A DNA stretch of 64,000 nt from Scatophagus argus (taxonomy: Eukaryota; Chordata; Actinopteri; Scatophagidae): the NCBI RefSeq assembly GCF_020382885.2, contig NC_058513.1, positions 12,363,641-12,427,640 on the forward strand, in the 5' to 3' direction. This document shows, piece by piece, positions 31,156 through 50,985 of the stretch. A model generated the notes under the pieces. It ran no database searches, was not told the origin of the DNA, and saw only the letters and a program-made list of their open reading frames with translations. The first letter of the stretch is position 1; each line of letters opens with the position of its first letter. The position numbers were made by a program, and so were the translations under genes.

Positions 31156-31178
31156 AACCTGCTTCATGAAACGGGCCC
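31156..31178 (-). repeat. Harbinger right terminal inverted repeat
   Basis: Its reverse complement begins GGGCCCGTTTCATGAAGCAG. It is followed on the + strand by the CAG duplication at 31179-31181. Two weaker copies of the same word lie inside at about 31022-31044 and 31081-31103. Confidence 0.9.
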
Positions 31179-31181
31179 CAG
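31179..31181. repeat. Target-site duplication CAG, right
   Basis: Matches 28387-28389. The sequence after it, gtgtctttgtg, restores a continuous intron when the element and one CAG are removed. Confidence 0.8.
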
Positions 31182-31886
31182 GTGTCTTTGTGTATAACGG
31201 TATATACAGTTTGTAAACAATTAGCTTCTCCCTCTCTAGCTGGATCGTGAGGCAGCTGTTGAGCCTCGCCCGGGTTTATCTTGACGTTTAGTCAAGAGTA
31301 ATTTAAGAGCCGATGTTCCTATCAGTCATATAAGTTAGGCTCCCAAGTTGGCTGGCAAGCGAAGTAGTTCATAAACCGTGTAGCTGAGTGTAGCTCAGCA
31401 CCTCCACAGCAGGGGGCGTGTTGTTAAACTTCATTACAGCCTTTGGAACACTCAATTTCAAAAGGAAAGTTCAAATGACATCAGCTGCCTGACATTTGAT
31501 AGCAAAGCTTTTATAATTAACTGCACACCCAAGTACCCAAGTATTCCCAGAAATTAATTGTGGAAACACTTTTATGTGTCCATAGCTTTGGTATTTGTCT
31601 TCTTAAGGTTGTACCAATTCCCTGCATACTGTGAAGTTTACTGACATTATTATGTGTGGATATATACATATTACACTGTATATCATGTGTGGCTTGTATA
31701 TTTTTGCAAGAAGCGACATTTCTATATATTTCATTATTAGTTGGTGCTGTTTACAAACTAGTCCAGCTGTGCCAGTGCAGAAATTTCATTTATTTATGTT
31801 TATTTTCTGTGAGTCACTGCAAACTGTTAACAGCATTATTACTTTGCTGAGGGCTTGGGTACATCTCTCTGTGTCTTTGCTTGAAG

Positions 31887-33589
31887 ATGTTCCTGGTGGG
31901 GCTGACAGGAGGTATTGCCTCAGGAAAAAGCACAGTGTCTTCAATGCTGCGGGAGCTTGGCTGCCCCATTATCGATGCTGATGTTGTGGCCAGGAAAGGT
32001 TGGTGAAGACCTATCCTCTCCAAACTGTTCAACTCTTGTCTCTCAAATAAACTAAGATGTGGGAGTTGGGATTCGCCTATGACACTAAGCAAACTCTACT
32101 TGGTGTAATAGCAACTGATATTATGCTGAAATTGACATAAAGGGGCTGGGGCCTGTAGGAGGTTCATTAAGACTAACGCTTGGAGAGAGAGAGCGCATGA
32201 ATCACGACGGCTGACTGCAGGGATGATACTTTGGTTATGTAGTGAAGATAAAAAGGTCACAGAACTAGGTGAAAAGTGCCGAGCTGCATGTAGGAGAACA
32301 TAAAAGTCAAATCAGTTTTATTTATATGGTGTCAAATCACAACAGAAGTTTGGGCTTTAGCAACATTTTATACTAACTGGGTTTGTCTTTGTCTTGTCCT
32401 CAATCAAAATACTCTTATCATATAAAAAGCAAACGTTACTTTCTTTTCTTGAGATCAGTTGTGGAGCCTCACACTCCTGCCTACTCCCGCATCGTCTACC
32501 ACTTCGGGCCAGAGATCCTGCTTGAGAACGGCGAGATTGACCGGCAGAAGCTGGGTCAGCTCATCTTCGCCAGTGAGGAGAAGAGGAAGCTGCTGAACTC
32601 CATCACCCACCCGGAGATCCATAAAGCAATGCTCAAAGAGATCCTGTTCTACTTTCTCAGAGGTGACGGAGGAACTGAGTTTGGCTCAGTTAAAAGGGAA
32701 AAATGAGCCAAGGCTGTTTTGCAAAGCAATGATGGGGACTGGGGATAAAAGTAGCTGCTGCTCACAGGCCCATTGCTCTAACTTTCTACTGCAAGAGACA
32801 TGACTCCCACTCGAGATTTCTCAAGTGCATTGAGAAAATAAATTTAGACGTGCACCTCTTGTTGTATATTGTATTGTGTTGTGTTGTATTGTTGTTGTAT
32901 TTTTCGAATGCCAGACTGTAAATGTGTTCGGTCTCCTTAGGGTACCGCTACGTCGTGCTGGATGTGCCGCTTCTCTTTGAAACCAGGCGTCTCACTCAGT
33001 TTCTAAACCACACTGTTGTAGTTTACTGGTAAGACCACTGCTCAGTTTTCTCCATATTCTCCTATCGCTTCAGAGTTTTTTAGATTGATTGTTTACAATT
33101 TTTATATTTTAATTCATTAAATGTTTTGAAGGTTTGTTTTTGCCAGAAACTGGCCATTAAGCCCAGTTTTGTGAGTTATTGGTTACCTCTGCCCATCTCT
33201 TTCTCTCTCTGTGCCTTATTAGCGTGACTCACTGCCTCTGGATTTTTTTAACAAGGCGCGCTGGCTGCACCATAAATAACCTCCATTGTCTGTTCCTTTT
33301 CAGTGACCCTGCCACTCAGCTATCGCGCCTGATGCAGAGGGACGGCCTGACCCAGGAGCAGGCCGAGCAGCGCGTGGCTGCACAGATGCCGCTCAATGAA
33401 AAGCGTGGCTTGGCCAATCATGTTATTGAGAACTCAGGCAGCCGAGAGGACACCCACCGGCAAGTCCTGCGGCTGCACACAAAGCTGGAGGACTCCATGG
33501 ACTTCCTGTTAGTGAGGGCCATTGCTATTGCAGCCACTGCTGGTCTGGGTGGGATACTGCTGTATGCAGTCAAGATACTTTTATCCTAA
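31887..33589 (+). CDS. dcakd: Dephospho-CoA kinase domain-containing protein
   Basis: P-loop kinase-fold protein of the CoaE family, related to the enzyme that phosphorylates dephospho-CoA. Coding exons: 31887-31998, 32459-32662, 32941-33028 and 33304-33589. Phases join, giving 229 residues (human 231). The P-loop is [12 protein letters not shown] at residues 5-16, followed by [10 protein letters not shown], the CoaE block [19 protein letters not shown] and [16 protein letters not shown]. The last 27 residues form a hydrophobic helix ([18 protein letters not shown]), suggesting a tail anchor in a membrane. The ATG sits directly after a splice acceptor (gcttgaag), so the 5' leader is on an upstream exon, probably beyond the Harbinger insertion. 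Identification is firm; enzymatic activity of the vertebrate protein is less well established. Confidence 0.95.
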
Positions 33590-35823
33590 CAGAGGACAGG
33601 CGAGGGGGAGGAGGATAAAGGGTATTTGGTCCAGGATGTGGTCAGAGATGAGGGTGCGAAAAAGAAGCAGGCGATAGCACGTCAGGGTGCAATTTACTGT
33701 GAGATTACCTCTACAGCACCAACTGCTACAGCTCAGAGGTGTGACATGCTCTGTTTGCAGTGAACACTGACTTACAGTTTTGACACAACATGCACTGACA
33801 AATATGGTTTGGTGTGAAGGGTTGCTATGTGCAGTTTGAGTTGGTTTTGGTCAGATATTTAACACATGTGAAGCTCAGTCGTTGCACACACTTCCCCGAT
33901 ACAGCGATGACAGTCTGCGACCAAAAATGTGGTTCAGCTTTTCGTTTTTGGTGCAAATCTTAACTAACATTAGTGGGGAAAAAAAAGGCAGAACTGACAA
34001 TTGTACAAAAAAGTAAGAGATTTTATTCTGTTAGACCTTTTGCACTGAATTGAATGAATGATTATCCAAGCTAGCAATTTTGGGTGACTTGTATAGATTT
34101 TAAATACCAATACCAGAGAACAAATGAAAAAGTCAAAAAAAGCTGTACAGTCTTAACAACTCTAGATGTGCAGAAGTCACCGTGGCTTGTGGTTCGCGGA
34201 CTGTCACCTTTTAGTTTTAGTGCGAAATGTCAATGCTATCCCCAGTCATGAATATTATAAGTTTAAAACATTGTAGGAACCGTCTGAGGCTTGCAAAATA
34301 TGACTGTATGATAATGACCTATGTAATGAAGATAAACGACAGAATGTGTTGGACAATCCATTTTTTAAATGGGAACAGTTTGAATTTACATGAATTAAGA
34401 GACTTTATATCTATCACTGTATTTTCTTACACTTGAAGCTGTCCTCTGTAAATATTAAGTGTTTTCTGTGTACTCTCACTTGTAACTCAAACACAACGTT
34501 TGTAACACTAGCTGCTTAAATGAAGTCTAAATGATACAGTGCTACTGTTTTAAAATAACAACAGCTGTCAGATGGTGCCAGTTTTCCCTGTTTTGTCATT
34601 TTACTTCTACTGCGTCACATTTCATGTCCTCCACTCAGATCTGTTTCGCTTGTTATTTACACAGCATGTTCGCTATGCAGAACGATAATTATGCAGTTTG
34701 ACACCAGAAGGCTGTTTTTAAATTGATCTGATGAAGGTGGTTTGGGGACGTTTGCCTCTGATCACTTTAGTATACGCAAGCAGGACTGTGTGACATTATT
34801 CAGTGACAATCTAACACATGATCTGAAAACCTCAACTCTAGTCTAGATGTTGAACTTGAACAAACGCTGAAAAAAACGCCACATAGACTGCCAGACGGAG
34901 GAGTATTTGTGTTGAGAAATACATATCATTCAAATTATTAGTCAAAGTAGAGTAAAAATTATGGAGATATTGAAACACTGTTGGTGTACTTCAGTTAAGA
35001 TATCAGTGGAAGCGTGACAAGGACATTAAAGGTTATTTAAAGGTGTACTCCGGCGATTTAGGATTGGACCTTCGTTAAGCTGCAGGACTTGGAACACACA
35101 AATCTGAAAAGTAATAATCAAAATTGAAGCAACAGAGACAGAGATATGTTGGATTTTAGTCACTAGTACGTATCAGACTCCATCAAAAACACTGAATCCT
35201 ACATTTCCCATAGTGCAACTTACCAGTCTAGTCTTTGTTAGACTTTCCCTGCATGTTAAGTAACATCTTTCAAACCCTGCACCTCCAGTTTGTAATACAA
35301 CCAAGTCAACCCCAAGTCAAGGTAATCCCGGTGACATCATTGGGACATCATTGTTTTATCTGTCGGTTATTTCATCACTTAGTATCAATCATGCAGGGCA
35401 AAGACGAGATTTGAGAACCTGCATATATTTGCTGCTCTCTAAAATATTTTTTTTTTCCTTGCAGCTCTGGCCCTTATAGTAATGAACTGAATTCATGTTG
35501 GCAATATTGAAACTCATCATCTTCCAACCAAGCATTCTATGGAAAAGACAGCGATGTAATTAGATCCTACGGGAAAATGTGTTAGTAACAGGACTTCGGG
35601 AGAAGAGAATAATAAACCTATATTAATGGTGAGATATGATGTCCTTGCTCTTGTCCACATCAGAGCTTCGGCATGAAGATTCAGGCCCACGGGCGGGCGT
35701 GGTGACATCATCCTGGCACTGAGGTCCCACTAGCTTGTGTGGCTCACTTGGCTCCGTTGAAAGCCCCTACTGGTCTGCTCCTTGTTTTTGTCAAGCCACT
35801 GCAGAATTAATGCAAAGTGACTC

Positions 35824-35859
35824 GGGCTGTGGTGGGGGTGGAAGGGAGGCGGGGGGGGG
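35824..35859 (+). other. G-rich tract, possible quadruplex
   Basis: Four G-runs of 3, 5, 3 and 9 bases are separated by short loops, fitting the G3+N1-7 pattern. A second G-rich block lies at 36078-36101. No gene start is seen nearby. Confidence 0.4.
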
Positions 35860-37739
35860 CAGTCAAGCAAGGCTCCACAAACAGCCACACACACACAAGA
35901 GTGTAATCTTTTACACACATGCAAAACAGTACCTGCAAGTTTCCATAATGCGCACAATCGCACTGTAATTTAATCCATCCACAGCTGTCCGTCATTCAGA
36001 CCCACGATGAAGACTATGGTCCATTCTTCAGTTGCTTTTTTTTTTTTTCTTTTTAATCTGGCTCCACCACCGTGATCCGGGGGGGTGGTGGGGTGGTGGT
36101 GTTAACCTGCTTTACTGACCAGCCAGCTGTTCAGCAGAGATTTTCAAGTGTGCCTTTTCTCTGCCTCTTTCTCAGAGACAGACAGAGGCCAGATGCAGAG
36201 CATGGAAGGAGGACTATATCTGTACCAGCAAGTGTGAATGCCCCAGGGAGAGAATGGTGGCAAAGTCTCGGTCTGAATATAAATTGGGTTTAATTCTGAA
36301 GGTGTCAAGCTAAAAGGTGAAAGTCTTAAGTCGCCTTGTTACACTTTGTAAAAGTACATGGATGCAGGCGCAACCCACTGCTTTATTGTGTGTTGTGGGT
36401 CCTCTCCAGGAGCAGAGCAAATAATTTTCTGATGGCAGGGGGTAAAGACTTCTATAATCTCGCCATCATGTTCAGAGAGTTGGCCTACGGCACCACAGCG
36501 TGTCGACATTTTGGAATCTCCTGTCTGAGTGGTTTTTCATCATTTCCCCCGCCTCCTGCCATCAGCGAAGGTAAAGCAGCTTGGGCAAAGGCAAGCAAAA
36601 TAAATAGCTTCGCACCAAAACTCGGCCGCAGCTCTAGATAGTTGACGGTCTGAATTAATTTTCAGTTACTGCTGCGTTAGTCAGTCAGTCTTTGTCAAGG
36701 AGCTAATTTTTTTTTTTTTTTTTTTATCACAGCCGTGAAAGTACATGCTGCCCTGGAGGGTAATAGGCTTTCTGTGTTCAGTAGCCTTTTGTTAATAGCA
36801 ATTCAGCTGTGCCATTTTAGCAAATTATCAGTTAAAACAAGACATGGCAGTTGTGGACACATTTTAGTATTTATGTATGTGAGTGTGTATGCAAGAGCAA
36901 CAATTAGGTCCCAAATCTGGCTTTGATATAATTGTTAAAGCCCCTACAAAGTTTTTATTTCATTTATTTGACTAATCAGACTTTGTCTCAGTACGGTGAC
37001 GGTGTTTGATTGACATTTTACTCATTGTCTTGTTCTGTGGCAGCTAATAGGATGGGCCAGTCAACACATGAATGATTTTTCATAAACTTTGCTGCACCCA
37101 CCTACAACCTGAACAAAGGTTCAAACGATTTCTCAACGTCGCAAGGTCTACATCACCAGGTACATTTCCATTTCCTATGGGCCATTTTGACAGAAGACAT
37201 TTTGACACATCTCAGTAGGAAAAGCACTGGTGTCAATAATAAAATGAACAGATGCAGTAATTTGTAGTTTCTTCTTCAGTGTTCTGGTTGGGGGTGGAAG
37301 AACTGTATAAAACTATTCCACTCCAAGTGCATTCAGCATCTTGATGAAGTACACAAGGAAGGAGAGGAGGGAGAATCCAGTCAGTAGCTGTTGAGGTATG
37401 TACCATAGTGGTGTACCGACCGACTGGCACTGCCATCCCTGGAGCCTTGCAGCTAGCTAGCATTGATAAAAACAGGTAATGGCAAGGTAGGTGTGCTTTT
37501 CATGCTCCCATCAAGATAGGATATTTCCTGTGTAGCTGCTACAGTTGGTTGCACATAATTTTGTCTCTATCTCAAACATCAAATGTAAATGAGTTTGTTT
37601 TACTTGCTCTGAACACAAAAACTCCACCAGGCTGCACAGACAATAATAATCACAGTGAATCACTACCTCGCTGTACCAGAATATAAAGCATCCACACCTT
37701 CTACATTTATGGATTTGCCATCTGTTAAGTGAGACCATT

Positions 37740-37757
37740 TTATATATATATATATAG
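37740..37757. repeat. (TA)n simple repeat
   Basis: A short TA dinucleotide run in the dcakd / C1q-like intergenic region. Confidence 0.8.
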
Positions 37758-39837
37758 ATATAATTTTCAAGTTCCCACATTGTTTTCTACAGGCACCTTT
37801 ACTTGACTAGAAAAAAACGGAGGCAATTATTTTAAGTGTCTTCTGGAGACTCAAGGAGCAAACGAAAGGGGTTTCATTTCTCTGAGCTGACTAGAAATAT
37901 TTGATGGAAGTAACCGCGAGTGAAGAGATGGTTGGGCGTGAAAGATTATCTCTGGTTGTGCAACAGGGTGAATTTGTCATATTTAACATGAAGATTTACG
38001 GATTATTGGCCAATGAGAACCACTTCTTAACGATGAAATGTTGATTCAGGCTATGCTAAAGCACAAACTGACAAAAAGAGCAGTGATGAAAAGCCCACAA
38101 AGCCGCTGATGTGCCCGCTCTCCCCAAGCACACAACAGCTCACAAATGCAGCCCGACACCAGCGGGTAGACTGCACTGGCCTGAGAAACTGTAACCACTG
38201 TAGTGTTCTTGAACTCTGGCATCTGGTGTCATGCTGAGGAAGGGGCACTTGCAGCGCCTCCGTAGCCTCTTGTCAGACTGCATCCATGAGACTGCGGTGA
38301 GGTGAACAGACAGGCAACACGCCAGCGGAGCGTCCCCGGACACATGACTCAACCTGTCCCTATGTGTTAGCCCCGACTCAGTCAGGGCCATGAGGGAACG
38401 AGGACGTCGGTATTGAGTCACTGACACACTGGACAATCCCCAGACCGAGCACGACGATGAGGAAGAACGTGGGGGCTGCGCGTTGTCATGTTGTCCCAAG
38501 GAGTGCTAGGATGAGGGGTAACGCACCCATGCATACATGATCTAATGCAAGACGCAATGACTTTGCGCATGTATGTCTACCACTGGGGCAACTTTACCTA
38601 ACGACTGCCATGAGCAAAGAACAGAATCACTCACTGTGGTGCACCACAGCCATTACTCCAAGAAACAACACTTACATTGCAGGCCGTCAGAAGCATATAA
38701 GCTGGTAGACCAAATTGCCCGTGCAGGCTAGTGTTTAACCTGTTAAGAACTCTATAATTATATCGGTGTGCCCCAGTGATTATTGTGTGATTATTTCAAG
38801 AACCAATTTTCTGTACATTGGCATGAACGCCTGTCATCGTTGTGAGACATAACTTGTATATTTCCTCCATTGCCCTCTACCCAAGTTTTCAGAAATTTTC
38901 CCAGAGACCCTTTTGTTAGCTGAATGTAAGTAATGTATGTATGTAATGTAACAACATCATAGATATCACAGATGGATCCTGAGGGACGTTGATACGCAAT
39001 GTCCACTACAAAATAGGAAATAAAAGTGCAAATAAAAACAAAATCTAACAAATAAGGTGCAAAAGCCAAATTTACACAGTGCCAGAAATGTAAACAGATA
39101 ATAATAAGGATCATAAGTTAAGTTAATGGTAAGGTGCAAGTATATAAACAATGTCGGACATTTGCATGTTATGTAAGTGTCTGGTGAATCATATCAAGTC
39201 AGCTCATAAGCATCAGCAGCATTGCTTTCTACACTTAAAACTCTACAGTGTTAGAGCGTATCACAAATACTTACCTCTCCTCCGGCTTTGCTGACCACAC
39301 CACCACAAAGCTGAGAAAACTGATGAGAAAGCAGCAAGAACTGATGAGAGCATTGTCCTTTTCACAATACGACCAAGATTCAAGGTCTCGCAAAGATCAA
39401 TCACGACCTGCTTCTTCCTTGTAATCACGCCTTTTATTGGGATTTTGAGGACATAATGAATGCCAGGTTTCCATATTAACAGAGCCGTCCTTATGCAGGC
39501 GTGATGGGACTTCTGACGTAGTGCTGCACGAAAGTAATTTTGTATCTGCTAATGTACCTTAAGCACATTTAACAATAATGACTGTGACATCTTTGCAGAC
39601 TCCTGATAGTATAGGCAGACAAAAGTTCAGTGAGGTGCTAGAGGTATGCTGCATTTCAGAGTGCACACTGAGGATGAGTTCAGCTACTGTACACACAAGA
39701 CTTAACTGTTTATTTTTAGAAGTCAAGGTACTTTGTAAAGGCTTGTGGTGACCCTTGAGATTGCAGGTCTGAAATGCATGGCAGAGCAGCTGGGAAGACT
39801 CTGTACAATGTCAGTAGTTATTGACAGCCAGGCAGTG

Positions 39838-40007
39838 TTGAGGAGACACTCATTTTAAGCCATGCTAGTGGCAACGCTCTGTGGACGGCAATGTCAGTCC
39901 ACCATCTTGGTTTAGGAAGAGTGGAAGCTGTATTTAGAACGCAATGTCATTTAAGTCCCTGTTAGTGCAATGGTCAGGTGTCCCAATACCTTTGTCCATA
40001 TAGTGTA
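39838..40007. mobile_element. Tc1-type MITE relic, copy 2
   Basis: It ends gcaatggtcaggtgtcccaa then tacctttgtccatatagtgta, matching the end of the element at 22643-22803 with scattered differences. The inner part (agtggaagctgtatttagaa) also resembles copy 1. The other end is eroded. Confidence 0.55.
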
Positions 40008-43000
40008 CCTGCAAAGCTGTCCTGTCAACCCCAGCAGTTGGACAATGCAGCAGCTTGCAGAGCACGGTCGCATGAAGATGCTAGCATGGCTGTGGCTTTG
40101 TGACCTTTTATCAAATGGAGATTTCTGATCTCTTTGTGTAAAAGAAAACCTCTCCCTAAGTGCACATATGCAAAAAACATTTGAGTACATAAGCGTGGGA
40201 AAGGGGGCTGTGCATTTGATGGGAGGAAGTGTAGTTGAGCACAACGGGCAATTTAGCTCAACAATTAAAGCATCTATCTCTAATTTGGATCTCCCCTGGT
40301 GAGTTAAGTGGGGACGCTCAAGATAACAACACCAAGGGCTCATTAATGTCACTTCAGACATTTCAGGGGAGGTTCTCTCTCCGAGCCCTGTATTCTCCTG
40401 TCTAGTTCAGACTAAAGACACATGCAGGGACACACACGTACGCTGACCCGAACGCTGACCCAAACACTAACACACACACAGATCCACAGTCATGCACGCG
40501 CACTCTGCAGTAGCCTGATAAGCCTCACGCCTCACCAATTGGCCCCTGCAAATGTCAAGCTGAAGCCATCTCAGTTTACTGATAGGGAGTGGGCGGGAGT
40601 GAATGAAATCAAAATTTCCTTCAGTTACATTTGCATCGGCTGGAGATTACCTAAATTAAAACAAGTCTGCAGCAGAGGCATAATCTTTCAAATCCCTCTA
40701 CTTACACATGATGAAAAAAGGTACAGTAGGAAATCTCCAAATATCCCCACAGCCGAGTCCAAGAGACGACGCTTACGTCAACAAAAAGCAGCTTACAGCG
40801 CTTCTCAGGGAAATACTTATCTTCAAACCCTGGTCCTGTTTAAAGTTAGGGAGGACATGAGATGAAATGTGAGTCAAAGGTTCAAGCGTTGCGCACAGTC
40901 CAGATGCTGTTTCATCATAAATTAAACCACCGGCCCCCAGAGTGTCCTGTTGGGTAGGTTGTTCAGCTAAAGTCACCATCAAAACCAAACACTCCCCGAG
41001 GAGGGGGTTTGTGTCGCTTACACAAGCACAATAGCTTGAGTAAGGATCACCCAGTTTTGCAGGATGAGGCAAAGATGGTTCCTGCCAGGAGAATTTTTCT
41101 ACGCTTCACACAGACGGTTTTGTGCTTACCCCTGTTGTCACTGTGAGTCTGACCTGGATAAATGACTCAAACAGGGATGGGTAGAAGGCTTAATAGGGGG
41201 TTTCTGTTTATCTGTGCAATGTAATGCAATAATTAGTATTATTTACTGGCATGATGGCAGTCCCAAAGTACTAATTATGTTCTGGGGAAGAAGACAAATG
41301 AATTCAGGTGCATTTTCTCTTCGCTGTCCTCACTTGTATATTTTAAAAGGGTTAATGCTGTTGAACTTCTGGCATAATCCCCCCGTGTCTCTTAAGTGTT
41401 TTTCTCATGAGAATGATTTTGCCCTGTTTGTGTTTCTCCCCGAGGACTTCAGGAAAAGTACAGATGTTGCAGACTCTCGGGCAACGTTCACTTCCAGTGG
41501 TTTCAGCAGTGAAAGCTGTTTCTCGCCGACCTGGGGCGTTTGTCTTTGACATTGTGACATGAAGTCTCTCTAATTTGACGATGTGCTCATACACCCTGCA
41601 AGAAGAAAACAGCCCGTGCTAGTGCTCAGCTGCCCCGTGGCTCGGGTGACCTCTGCTCAGGCACGGACCCTCGGTCTTAATTGTGTCTGGAGGAATTGTG
41701 CTGTCTTAAGACAAGCTTAAGTTTAGACCAGAGGGCTCCCTGGCCTTTTCTGCATAAAGCAGTCAAACAGACAACGTGATGACGAACAGTGCAGCAGTCT
41801 AGTCTCTTCCCTTCATTTTAATCAAGTGTACACTATTACACCAATTTGCACCTCAAAATGCTGAATTTAATTGAATTTAATTGAGCTTCGAGCAGCACAC
41901 TGAGCTGAGCTTTGGCGACTGAGTGAATGTGCATCTATTTCGTCACGCCGTCAAACTTTTGTTCTTAAACTCTTAACTTGGTCTTTCAAACTATATAAGA
42001 GAGAGAGAGAGAGAGTTTTGGACCCTGTGTGGCCCATGTCAAAGGCACAATATCACAGCGGCGCTCTTAAGAAAAAAAATATATTGGCTTTTACAGTTTA
42101 GCCCTGGAAGCTATTTTCTTGTCTCTGACACTGATGTCGGCGTCACAGTAGAGCCTAATTTGCCTGGATCGCTTTCCGACACTGATCTAAGCTTTGCCAT
42201 GATATGTTTTAACACCCGTCCCCCTGACTTTCTCCTGCTACATCTCAGCGTCTCCACACCCATTAGAGGAAAAAACGCGTGCCCCCTTTGATTCTGAAAC
42301 ACAATCATCTCCCGCCTCATTTGGCATTTAACACAGCTGTGATTTGCTCTCCCTTTCCCTCAACGATCATCTCTGCATTGATTGCCTCTCGCTGAGCTGA
42401 TGTGGCTCTCTTGTTCGTAACATTTGCGAGACTAAATGCTGGTTTCACTGGAAAATGAGAGATTAGAACAGCTGATCAAGAAATAGATGAGGTGAGTGAC
42501 ATTAACCACATAATTAACTACATAATGTGTGAGTAAATGCAACAAAAAAAAGAAGAGAAATCATGGACATTAAAAGTAAAAACAATAGCAATAGATGTTC
42601 TTCCAGCCCACGTCTTGTAATTTAAACTTGATTTAAGGTCACTGTATTTTCTCTTTATCATTTGTGGAAACATACAGAACATTTTAACAGGTCTTACATG
42701 CATGAATTAAATAAATGGGTCTTTACAAATGGCACATTAACCATTACATGATATAATTGTACAACTATCTATCACAGCTATAACAGCTATATTTTTTAAC
42801 AGACACACACAATATGGTGCATGTTCACTATTTTGATTGTGTTCAGACATCAAGATTCAATATCAAATGTACAGTTTATACACTAACAATATGCCGAATA
42901 TGATGGGCTAATATGACATGATTTTCCAAACCATCACACTGAGACACAGTACATTTTGTGACACCGCCATTCAACACAAGAATAATCTCATCTTGGCACC

Positions 43001-43522
43001 CAGTATTTGACAAATTAGTATTTCTTGAGAATGAATATATCTCCTCTGTCGTTGAAGGACAACACCTTATCATACAAACAGCATGAGAAAACATAAATCT
43101 AAAACGGCACGTTTACGAACACTGCAGTCGCCACAACTGCTGGATTTCCAGACTTGCATTTGACATGACAGCTCAAAAATGATGGCGAGGCTTCTGCACT
43201 GTCAGAATTGTTACTGCACCTCAGCATGACACATGGACAGTGACAGTCGCTGTTACGTGGCTCGCGTCCATCAGAGTAGTGGCATAGGCACCCTGTATAC
43301 AATGGGATGTATGGAGGAGCAGGTAGACAGTTACCGATAACCACAGATCCACGGCCTTAACTGCCGTATCGGCACTGATCTTATGCATCCTTAAAAACAA
43401 TCTGGCAGCGGATCAGTGGCTATGGGCAACATTAACCTTACTGCAGGAGCCAAGTGAAAGTCAGGAAGTGAATGTCCTCTGGCTGTGACCTTTCACCTCT
43501 GAGCCCACATCCTGTCCAGTCC

Positions 43523-50890
<7,368 letters not shown>

Positions 50891-50895
50891 CTTGT

Positions 50896-50985
50896 CAGTA
50901 CATTTTTACATACAGCGAAATTCTTCTTCGCATCACTGATTGATCACACACATGCAACATGCAGTGAAACACACTTTACTCAAAA
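50896..50985 (-). mobile_element. Truncated SINE tail
   Basis: The words cagtacatttttacatacag, gaaattcttcttcgc and acatgcaacatgcagtgaaa resemble the 3' half of the tRNA-derived SINE at 51940-52283. The tRNA-like head is absent. Confidence 0.45.

Larger units (their letters stand above)
28390..31178. mobile_element. PIF/Harbinger DNA transposon, full length but decayed
   Basis: A 2,789-bp element bounded by inverted ends that share 22 of 23 bases (GGGtCCGTTTCATGAAGCAG on the left, GGGcCC... on the right) and flanked by CAG duplications. The two ends also share AAACTCTGAGTATGT about 30 bases inside. It holds the two genes typical of the superfamily: a Myb/SANT-like DNA-binding protein on the + strand and a HARBI1-like DDE nuclease on the - strand, converging in the middle. 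Both contain nonsense changes, so the copy should be unable to move by itself. It lies between pus3 and dcakd, probably in the first intron of dcakd. Confidence 0.93.
33590..43522. other. Gene desert between dcakd and the C1q-like gene
   Basis: About 10 kb with no exon that I can support. It includes the 3' ends of both flanking genes, a Tc1-type MITE relic near 39.9 kb, G-rich tracts at 35824-35859 and 36078-36101, poly(T) at 36046-36054 and 36708-36726, and (TA)n near 37740-37757. Open frames such as 38140-38499 and 40422-40865 have biased composition without family features. Regulatory elements for the C1q-like gene could lie here, but cannot be recognised without comparison to other fish. 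Confidence 0.5.

Noticed and set aside
38140-38499. 119-codon open frame on the - strand
   Set aside because: Serine/arginine-biased composition, no domain, no matching splice structure; likely chance in a CpG-richer patch.
40422-40865. 147-codon open frame on the + strand
   Set aside because: The first part is translated CA-rich simple sequence (repeated T-x-T-x) and the rest shows no family features.
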